Source of the DNA: Mesostigma viride
Lineage: Eukaryota > Streptophyta > Mesostigmatophyceae > Mesostigmatales > Mesostigmataceae
Reading direction: 5' to 3'
Length of the DNA stretch: 47,500 nt
Assembly (NCBI GenBank): GCA_009746045.1
Contig: RPFO01000065.1
Location: forward strand, 749,211 to 796,710
In this document: positions 21,601-29,064 of the stretch, one piece after another
Layout of the letters: each line of letters begins with the position of its first letter
Numbering within the stretch: position 1 is the first letter of the stretch
The notes under the pieces: model-generated
What the model was told of the DNA's origin: nothing
The model's input: only the letters and a program-made list of their open reading frames with translations
Database searches by the model: none
Program-made: the position numbers and the translations under genes

Positions 21601-24600
21601 GTGTGTTGCTGTGCTCCAGCTGCGTGCCTCACACTGCTGTGTGCCATTTGCATCGATATGTACGTGTGCTATCCTGCCCATCTGCAACCTGCCCACCCAC
21701 ATCTCTTCCCCACTCGTCCACAGCTTCCCTGAGACGCACCCGCAGTCCCTGCAGATGCTCGGCATGCACGGCACGGTGTACGCCAACTATGCCGTGGACA
21801 GGTGAGCGCCGCGCAGGGGCAAATCTTGTTGCGCACCAACAGCATACAAGCAAAGCTGCTGCCCTGGCATTGATGTTGAGTGGGTTGTGTGGTGCGGATG
21901 CAAAAAACGTTCTATGAAGCTGTTCTAATATCTATTCTATCCCTGTGTTTCCGCCTACCCTGCATTCATCCACGTGGCTGGCCCATCCTGGCTAACTCCC
22001 CCCCTACCATGATACCCCACAGCAACCACCCCCCGCCCACACCCCCTGGCAAGCACATCCCCGAGTCACCCGGTGTGATCGCGCATGCTCCCACATTTTC
22101 CTCACTATCCAGCCCACGTGTTTCTCATGCCCCCCATCGGTGGCGTGCGTGCGTGCGTGCACCTCTGTGTTCCTGCCCGCCCAATGCTTGCTGGCACGTT
22201 GCCTGTGCGCGCAGCGCGGACCTGCTGCTCGCGTTCGGTGTGCGGTTTGATGACCGCGTGACGGGCAAGCTGGAGGCATTTGCCAAGCACGCGAGCATTG
22301 TGCACATCGACATCGACCCGGCTGAGATCAGTGAGTGGGGCCGTGCCACCTTTCTGTTTTGTACCTAACGAGATCATTGAGTGGAGTCACGCTGCCCTTG
22401 CATTTTGTACCTAACAAACTTGATCAGTGAGTGGGCACCCCACATTGGTCGTGGGGTCGTAACGCTTGTGGTGGGTGGGCCGCACGGCGCTGTTGTGTTT
22501 TACCCAAGGATAAATAATGTAGTGGGAGACGCAACCCATTTATCTTGTGCAGTTACTTAATAATTTAAGTGCGTGGGGTGTCAGGGTGGCAAGGTTAGGT
22601 GTGGTCCACCCAGCAGGAGCAGGGCACGAGCAGGCGGTGTGACCCGTGCTGATGATACCAAACATGGGCCGTGCCCTCATCCCCCATGCGTGTGTGCGCA
22701 GGCAAGAACAAGTATGCGGACATTGCGCTGGTGGCGGACATCAAGAAGTCGCTTGCCATCCTCAACGGGATGATGAAGGAGCAGGGCCACAAGTACGACT
22801 TCTCCGAGTGGATGGGCATGGTGGAGGAGAAGAAGAAGCAGTTCCCCATGAAGGTGAGGAGGGCTACACACAGCAAGGCGTGTGATGGGGCAGCGCATGA
22901 GGGGCCAAGATCAGTGCGCATGGCACTGTTTGTAGTGCTAAAGATCAAGCTCCTGTCCAATGTGAGCGGATGTAATCGAAGCCGTTTTGTACATAGCAGG
23001 TCCACCCCTTTGAGTGCCAGTTTTGTCACGGATGGGAGTGAGCCGTGGATGAAGGTGTTGAGCTGGTGAGGTTGTACGTGGATGGTTGGGGTGTAGTGCC
23101 ATGCTGTCCCAAATGCTGCCAAGTGCTTCCAAGAGGGGGGGGGGGCGGGCGCTCTTGTTGTGTCCCTGTCCTGTGGGCATCGAGCCATCCACCGTGTGCT
23201 TCATGCCTCACCCGCGGTGGCCCCCTTGTCTCCGATGGTTGTCCCCCGCGCGCTTGCTCCCATGTGGCTGCATGCGGTGCCCCGTTGTTTGTGGAGCCAT
23301 CCACCGTGTGCTTCATGCCTCACCCGCGGTGGCCCCCTTGGCTCTGATGGTTGTCCCCAGCGCGCTTGCTCCCATGTGGCTGCATGCGGTGCCCCGTTGT
23401 TTGTGGAGCCATCCACCGTGTGCTTCATGCCTCACCCGCGGTGGCCCCCTTGTCTCCGATGGTTGTCCCCCGCGCGCTTGCTCCCATGTGGCTGCATGCG
23501 GTGCCCCGTTGTTTGTGGAACATGGCACGCCATATCTAACGCTTCACCCCCATCACATGTTGCCTTTCCTCCCCTCCCCCCCCCTCCCTCCCGCCCGGGG
23601 GGCTGATGGTGGCGGCATCCAGTACGAGGACACAAACGAGGTGATCAAGCCGCAGCACGTGGTGGACCTTTGCTACCAGATGACCAAGGGCGACGCAATC
23701 GTCTCCACCGGTGTGGGCCAGCACCAGATGTTTGCTGCGCAGTACTACCGCTTCGACCAGCCGCGCCGCTGGGTCACCTCGGGCGGCCTCGGCTCGATGG
23801 GCTTTGGCCTCCCCTCAGCGCTGGGCGCGGCGGCCGCCATGCCGCACGCGACGGTGATCAACGTGGACGGCGACGGCTCGTTTGTGATGAACGTGCAGGA
23901 GCTGGCGACTTGCTTTGTCGAGGGGCTGGCGGTCAAGACGCTCATCCTCAACAACCAGCACCTGGGCATGGTGTTCCAATGGGAGGACCGCTTCTACAAG
24001 GTGAGCGGGGAAAGGCCGCCGATGGGTGTGCAGGGGAGGAAGGGGGGGGGGGGGGTTGAAGAGGGGGGGGTTGTATTCGCGGGGTAGAGCATGGACTGCC
24101 AACATTGCCACAGTAACTATCTCTGGCAGGCTGTGGCACTACGTTGCCATGGTGACATATCACTTGGCCGGGCCCCATGCCCAATGTGTTTGAGGACTCC
24201 TCGGCATTGTGATGTGAAAGGACACAAAAGCTGGGCTTGGGGCGTTTGCTGGCAGCAAGCGGCATTGGAAAAGGATGCAGGCTTGTTTGTGGAGGGTGGG
24301 ATGCGTGGGATGTGCCACGTAACATTCCACGATGGATGACGTAGAAGCAAGGCATCCATGATGTGGTGGATGCATGTCTTGGTCAAGGCATCCATGATGT
24401 GGTGGATGCATGTCTTGGTCAAGGCATCCATGATGTGGTGGATGCATGTCTTGGTCAAGGCATCCATGATGCGGTGGATGCATGTCTTGGTCAAGGCATC
24501 TGTGCGGGACACCAGCTGCATTGTCACACGCCTGGATGTGCACATGCAGGGTGTTTAAAGACGCTTATTTCTTTGCTCCATTACTTTCGCAACACTTTGC

Positions 24601-25808
24601 TGCCCTTCAAATGTGGTTATTTGATGCGTCCTCGCGTTGTGCGGGAATGTCATGGGTGCCACCCCTCGCGCTTTTTCCTTGCTCTGTGCAGTCCAACCAC
24701 GCGCACACCTTCCTGGGCAACCCAAGGGATGAGACGGAGATCTACCCAGACTTCGTCACCATCGCTAAGGGCTTCGGGGTAAGGCGAGGGTGCATCATGT
24801 CTGCTCCTAAATCATGGCAAGGTTTGCGCTCTTTTGTGTTGGGCTCTGATAGCCTCGGCGTGTCTTCGTGTCATCAGCCTTGGGCTTTGCAGTACTCAAA
24901 CGAGACAAGCTGGGATCGGTATCTGCCATTTACCATCACGGTTCTGCCGTGAAGGCAATCCTTTTTATTGACCTGGCTGGTTGAGGACTGGCAATGCTGT
25001 CTTGTTTCGCCTGGTGTAGTTGATGAGGGCAAGCTCGCCCTTCTATGATGTCTGTTTTATCAAGGAATCCAAAGTTATTTCTCATGCTTGTGTGTTATGC
25101 TTGCCCACTCGTCCAGTGTCTATGTCTCTACTGAGTGCAAATTGTGGCAAGGGCAGAATGCATCATCGTTTTTTGTTATGCCTGATCCCTGGCGTGTATT
25201 TGCCCTTTTTGCTGCGTGTGCGGCCCAGGTGCCGGCGGCGCGCGTGACCCGCAAGGAGGACCTGCCCGCCGCGATGAAGACCATGTTGGAAACGCCCGGC
25301 CCGTACCTGCTGGACGTGATCGTCTCATATGATGTAAGCGCCTCACAACGCCGCGGCCTGGCCGATGCCCATGTGTCATGCCACTCGCTTGGTTCTGGGT
25401 GCTAGCGTGTTTTTCCTGAGTGTTTGGTGGTGATTGGCGGCGCTTCAATGCGTAGCATGGGTGTGGAGGGGTGATTGGGCTACGTTTTGCTTGTAGGTAT
25501 GAGGTCCAGATGGCTGGTGCAGGGTGGCCACGGGTAGCCAATGAAAGCCAACCTGCGGAATGCCTCCATTGCGTTCACTGCAGTAGTTCTTTCCTTGGTT
25601 GTGGTGTTGCAGTAAAGACCAGGGTGGAATTTGCAAGTTGCAAGTTGGTCGGTCTTGCCCTTTGGCACAGTCATTTGCTAACTCCCATGCCGTGTGTATG
25701 TTACAATCTACGCAGGAGCACGTGCTGCCGATGATTCCTGGAGGAGGCGGCTATGCGGACACCATCACGGAGCCCTGGAAGCCAGTCATGGAGAAGGATG
25801 CCCTCTAA
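16534..25808 (+). CDS. ALS: Acetolactate (acetohydroxyacid) synthase catalytic subunit, 13 exons, plastid-targeted
   Basis: ThDP-, FAD- and Mg-dependent enzyme that makes 2-acetolactate or 2-aceto-2-hydroxybutyrate from pyruvate, the first common step of valine, leucine and isoleucine synthesis, in the plastid. Exons: 16534-16886, 17022-17177, 17326-17404, 18980-19162, 19681-19811, 20201-20311, 21724-21801, 22215-22330, 22702-22853, 23623-24000, 24692-24778, 25229-25333, 25716-25808. They join in frame through twelve GT-AG introns to 673 codons (Arabidopsis 670). Residues 1 to about 85 are Ser/Arg/Lys-rich like a transit peptide. Then come '[15 protein letters not shown]', catalytic Glu145 in 'RHEQG', '[12 protein letters not shown]', '[11 protein letters not shown]' and the ThDP motif 'GDGSF...NNQ'. 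Herbicide-contact residues A123, P198, A206, D377, R378 and W573 are wild type; the position of plant Ser653 is Gly652. No breaks, so likely functional. Confidence 0.96.
18385..18960. repeat. 575-bp pure pyrimidine tract in acetolactate synthase intron 3
   Basis: (CTCC)n from about 18391 to 18540, (CT)n from 18541 to about 18611, then C4-5T degenerate repeats to about 18957, ending 20 bp before the acceptor at 18979. The sense strand is almost exclusively C and T. Mirror symmetry and strand bias make triplex (H-DNA) structures possible. The long Ser/Pro/Leu frames across it are by-products of the repeat. Confidence 0.9.
19163..19360 (+). repeat. Diverged tandem copies of exon 4 end plus donor in acetolactate synthase intron 4
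   Basis: The end of exon 4 and its donor (GGACATCCCAAAG|GTACAG, boundary 19162/19163) recur in the intron as 'ggtatcccaaagttccag' (block ending 19247) and 'ggcatcccaaagttacaa' (block ending 19345). Each is preceded by a similar GGCTGGGG-type context. Spacings are 85 and 98 bp. Both copies have TT instead of GT at the donor. Confidence 0.65.
20705..21393. repeat. Five 150-bp tandem repeats in acetolactate synthase intron 6
   Basis: The block 'gcgctgattaaa' starts at 20711, 20861, 21011, 21161 and 21310, giving periods of 150, 150, 150 and 149 bp. Copies are nearly identical ('cctgccagtcatgaaggaat', 'aactacccatagaatatgag'). The fifth is truncated after about 84 bp. This array makes up about half of the 1412-bp intron. 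Confidence 0.9.
22324..22440 (+). repeat. Tandem copies across the exon 8 splice donor of acetolactate synthase
   Basis: GAGATCA|GTGAGTGGGG (boundary 22330/22331) is followed by 'gtacctaac', then GAGATCA|TTGAGTGG (22376/22377), another 'gtacctaac', then TGATCA|GTGAGTGGG (22426/22427). Spacings are 46 and 50 bp. The middle copy is a dead donor (GT to TT); the last is intact. Using the last donor would include an in-frame TAA, so the first is the coding site. Confidence 0.75.
23182..23517. repeat. Three 112-bp tandem repeats in acetolactate synthase intron 9
   Basis: Copies starting 'gagccatccaccgtgtgctt' at 23182, 23294 and 23406, exactly 112 bp apart and nearly identical. The period is not a multiple of three. 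The sequence happens to be open in several frames, producing a spurious 333-codon frame (23086-24087) that runs into exon 10. Confidence 0.9.
24349..24501. repeat. 36-bp tandem repeats in acetolactate synthase intron 10
   Basis: Four copies of a unit beginning 'aaggcatccatgatgtggtg' at 24349, 24385, 24421 and 24457, plus a partial fifth copy at 24493. Located inside intron 24001-24691. Confidence 0.9.
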
Positions 25809-26467
25809 ATATCCAGTGTGCTTTTGACTTGGAAGGTGGCCTTTCCTGATTTTCATGCAAACGCAGAGCTGTCTTTTTTCTTGAACACACATTGGGATGT
25901 ATTCTCCCTCCTATTTATAGACTTAACCTGCCTGTGAAGTGTAGACGTATACCCAGGTTAAGAGTTTTACGGGGTTTAGGCGTCGTGTAGCGGCGTTCGA
26001 ACGGCACTTCGTGCTCCGCACACCCAGCTTTTTCTGCTGCTAGTGCACATGGTGCTGTACTGGTAGTACGCTACACCTTTCTGAAAATCAGGGTTGCCAT
26101 GCAACGGCAACTGTGGCTGATCAATGCTAAACCATTCAGTTGAAACTTTTTTTGCACTCTGCCATTCCCGCCAAAGTAATCAGGCTTGATGCTAGACATT
26201 CTAGCCGCCAGCGATTATGTTAGCAAAGTGACCCCCCCCCCCCCTATTCATGGAATCATCTAGTAGCTACATGTTACCTGGCATGCCTTAGGATTAGTTA
26301 GGATAGTCTCTAGATTGATAGTTGTCTCACTTGATATTTGTCTCCAGATTGATGGTTAATTTTATTAACCCGTGTTCTTTTACAACCTGTGGGGAAGCGC
26401 CCACGTGTTTGCAAACGCGGGAAGCACGCTAGACAGGACCCCTAGGGTAGAGACCGTAGGGTAGAGA
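25809..26467. other. No gene seen; begins with acetolactate synthase 3' UTR
   Basis: The first few hundred bases presumably include the 3' UTR, though no clear TGTAA or AATAAA signal is evident. A C-run is at 26232-26244. The short blocks 'ccttaggattagttaggat' and 'gtctctagattgat' are repeat-like. Nothing coding is recognised. Confidence 0.4.
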
Positions 26468-26606
26468 GTCCGTCCTATAGTCAGCAAAAGTGGGTGCGAG
26501 AGGTCCCCAGTTCGATTCCGGCCTGGATTCATTTGCAGATCGCGTTTTCCGCGGACCAGCACTGAGCGCCAATGGTTTTCACTATTTGCGTCGTGCCAAA
26601 TCAGAA
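26468..26606 (+). mobile_element. tRNA-like SINE B, copy 1
   Basis: 139 bp beginning 'gtccgtcctatagtcagc', with a B-box-like AGTTCGATTCC at 26509-26519 and a degenerate A-box-like 'tagtcagcaaa' about 30 bp upstream, the spacing of a tRNA-type internal promoter. A second copy at 27177-27315 differs at only two positions. I could not fold a proper cloverleaf with a paired acceptor stem, so this is not an intact tRNA gene. A SINE derived from a tRNA is the best reading; no simple-repeat tail is obvious. Confidence 0.55.
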
Positions 26607-26747
26607 TATACGCTTGGCTGGTCTCGATAGTACCGGCTACGCCCCCTTCTAAGAAGGTTCCAGCCGTGTTCAGCCCGTTTCACGTTTGGAGACTGAACAA
26701 GTCTCGAGTGGACACGTGTGTAGTACTCATACACACACAGATCTCGA

Positions 26748-27090
26748 ATGATTTATCTAGTACAAATCCGACTGATGTTGCTGGACGACCTAGTGGTCCC
26801 AGCCCAGTTTGAGCACCGCATCCACTCTCTCTCCCGTCTTTGGACTGCCATGCAGGACAAGACGCGGTGGAAGAAGATTGTCAAGGCGCACACGCCCGAC
26901 CCTGTGGGCAAGCCCCCTCCCCCCAAGCGGAGGCGGCGTTTTGATGAGTAGTGTAGTTAGGATTTTCTAGATAGCTTAGAGTTAGGATAGTTCGATCACG
27001 CGGCTTCCTCCACCCCATCCATCATGGAATATGTGCTACATGATCTCCCCACGGAGGCATGTTATAATTCAATTCAATTCAATTCAAATC
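26748..27090 (+). mobile_element. LINE family B 3' end (ORF2 C-terminus, 3' UTR, AATTC tail)
   Basis: An open frame 26748-26951 ends 'RLWTAMQDKTRWKKIVK' and a basic tail 'PPPPKRRRRFDE', resembling the extreme C-terminus of LINE ORF2 (compare 'VRKDRWQVVMKETTPKPVG' in the copy at 27395). A short 3' UTR follows, with 'atatgtgctacatgatctcc' and an ACGGAG stem, then an (AATTC)n tail at about 27065-27087. This 3' block is shared with SINE-like element A (2092-2494), suggesting a LINE/SINE pair. The element is strongly 5'-truncated. Confidence 0.6.
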
Positions 27091-27176
27091 CGACTGGCTT
27101 GCATCACTCCCCGGACAGGAGAACTTTTGCGGTTGGACAGTAGGTGTCAGCTGGCGATGCCTTAGGATCAGGAGAC

Positions 27177-27315
27177 GTCCGTCCTATAGTCAGCACAAGT
27201 GGGTGCGAGAGGTCCCCAGTTCGATTCCGGCCTGGATTCATTTGCAGATCGCGTTTTCCGCGGACCGGCACTGAGCGCCAATGGTTTTCACTATTTGCGT
27301 CGTGCCAAATCAGAA
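27177..27315 (+). mobile_element. tRNA-like SINE B, copy 2
   Basis: 139 bp, 137 identical to 26468-26606 (differences in 'agca(a/c)aagtg' and 'ggacc(a/g)gcac'), with its B-box-like sequence at 27218-27228. The two copies are in direct orientation and bracket the LINE family B 3' end. They may be recent independent insertions, the ends of a duplicated segment, or direct terminal repeats of a small element. Confidence 0.55.
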
Positions 27316-27394
27316 AGTAGAGAGCTTAGAATAATAGAGTTGGCTTGATGTTAATTGTAGATAGATTATTATTTTCAGTGGTTTTCCATTTGCG

Positions 27395-28066
27395 GCTTCA
27401 AGGTCGTCATTCTGACGATCCTGACCTACGGCGCCGAGACGTGGACACTGATGCAGGAGCTGGAGCAACGACTCGACGGCGCCGTCACCAAGATGCTGCG
27501 CAAGGCCCTTAACATCCCCTTTGGTTTGCACATTAGTAATGAGGATTTGTACGCTGATTTGCCCTATGTTTCCCACATTATTAGGCACAGGCGCCTGGGC
27601 CTAGCCGGGCACCTGGCCCGCACAGATCAGGTAGATACATCAGATAGACTAGCTGGCACCAAGCCCGCCCAGCCTGGGCGATATGTCCTCACCTGGCGTG
27701 CCCCCGGCCGCGCGCGGCAGGGCCGCCACCCGTGGACTTTTCGTGATAGACTCGGCATGGACATGTGCTACGCTAGACGTGACGGGCTCACCCCCGGGCA
27801 GCCTCCTGGTTTGTCTGTAATATGGAGGCAGATGGTGCGCAAGGATAGATGGCAAGTAGTGATGAAGGAGACCACCCCCAAGCCTGTGGGGGCTCCGCGT
27901 GTGACCAAGTATGGCATTCATAGCGATTCGGGCCGCGGTGCCCACACCCCTGTAACTAGGACCTAGATGATAGCATATACCATCCATTCCTTCCCATGTT
28001 CCCCTCCCACTGAGGACTTATGCTCACGTGACGCAGTCACGTGTCTATTAATTAATTAATTAATTC
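27395..28066 (+). pseudogene. LINE family C ORF2 C-terminal region with 3' hairpin and tail
   Basis: From about 27395 the frame (stop at 27964-27966) reads 'VVILTILTYGAETWTL', 'LDGAVTKMLRKALNIP' and 'IRHRRLGLAGHLARTDQVDT', then a Trp-rich end, the pattern of the conserved region downstream of reverse transcriptase in many LINEs. No RT domain lies upstream, so the copy is 5'-truncated. The 3' UTR ends in a perfect hairpin CACGTGAC-GCA-GTCACGTG (28025-28043) followed by an ATTA-type tail (28047-28066). The reading frame is intact over about 190 codons, hence probably a young insertion. Confidence 0.75.
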
Positions 28067-28241
28067 CATTTGCGGGTATTTCCTCGTAAATGGTGGTAGA
28101 GCGATCGCAGCAATGGTGCTCACCACTAGACACTCCCGGCCAGTTAGCCTCGAAACACACGCCCTGAGCGAGCTGTTTCCGGCCCCACCGTCTAGGTCAT
28201 CTAGTTCACACGTAAGCCAGCCATAATTTCAATGCACAAGG

Positions 28242-28827
28242 CTACACATTTCCATCTCCATTCATATTCATCATCCTGAGCGACTCGAAAATGCGGACAA
28301 GATCGTCCTGATTTTCGGTTTCCGGAGGTGCCCCAACGAATGTCGCCAACCTCGCCCTCATTTCCTTTCCGACAGCCCCCCCACCTGCCGAAACCTTGGC
28401 CGCGCCTTTCGGCTTGGCCATTTTTCGTTGCGCAGGTGTCGTTGGTGGCAGTGCCTGATCCTCCTCCTCGTCCGCCGCGAGATCTGCCACGGCCAGCAGT
28501 TTTGCCACCAACGCTTCGTTTGGGTCACGTGCGTCCAACACGTCGGCAACGTCAACGTGATCGGCCAGCAACTGCACGACAGACTTCAGCTGGCTCGAGC
28601 TCCACGAGCTGGCGTCCGTCACCCAGTCCTCGGCACCGAAGACCTGCTCGACTGCCCCCACCGCCTCTGCGGGGCTGATGCACTTGGCGAGCAGACTGGC
28701 GAGCTGCTTCTTTTTGGCGCTGAAGGCGACTGGCGCGTGACTGGCGGCAGCAGCCCGCGGTGTGGGCGTCCCGTCCTCCCCGCGCGCTGCCTGCCCTGCT
28801 GTAGCCTTGCGCCCCTTCGCTGCTCAG
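28242..28827 (-). CDS. Unrecognised coding block, possibly the last exon of a gene
   Basis: A minus-strand frame runs about 195 codons from a stop near 28826 to the stop at 28242-28244. It includes '[19 protein letters not shown]', '[17 protein letters not shown]', '[19 protein letters not shown]', '[19 protein letters not shown]' and ends '[17 protein letters not shown]'. The composition (amphipathic helices, an acidic patch, Ala/Lys-rich linker, GC-rich third positions) resembles genuine algal coding sequence. A possible acceptor (ccctgagcag on the minus strand) lies at the upstream edge. Upstream lies the (ATCC)n array at 28881, and no earlier exon is identified. It could be host or transposon. 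Function unknown. Confidence 0.4.
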
Positions 28828-28880
28828 GGCCAAAAATGGCTCCGACAGTACAGGTTCGTCAAACCATCCATCATCAAACA

Positions 28881-29064
28881 ATCCATCCATCCATCCATCC
28901 ATCCATCCATCCATCCATCCATCCATCCATCCATCCATCCATCCATCCATCCATCCATCCATCCATCCATCCATCCATCCATCCATCCATCCATCCATCC
29001 ATCCATCCATCCATCCATCCATCCATCCATCCATCCATCCATCCATCCATCCATCCATCCATCC
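28881..29064. repeat. (ATCC)46 microsatellite
   Basis: 184 bp of uninterrupted ATCC units, followed at once by CAGTGTATAATCATACGC and a 'tacgc'-rich stretch to about 29165. The MDGW and IHPS repeat frames on both strands are artefacts of the 4-bp repeat. Confidence 0.95.

Noticed and set aside
23086-24087. 333-codon ORF reading into acetolactate synthase exon 10
   Set aside because: Its first 180 codons are three 112-bp intronic tandem repeats; 112 is not a multiple of three, and the acceptor at 23622 defines the exon.
20705-24501. CRISPR array
   Set aside because: The tandem repeats have no unique spacers and lie in introns of a eukaryotic gene.
26468-26540. Intact tRNA gene
   Set aside because: It has a B-box-like sequence but no paired acceptor stem or clear anticodon arm, and it is part of a 139-bp repeated unit.
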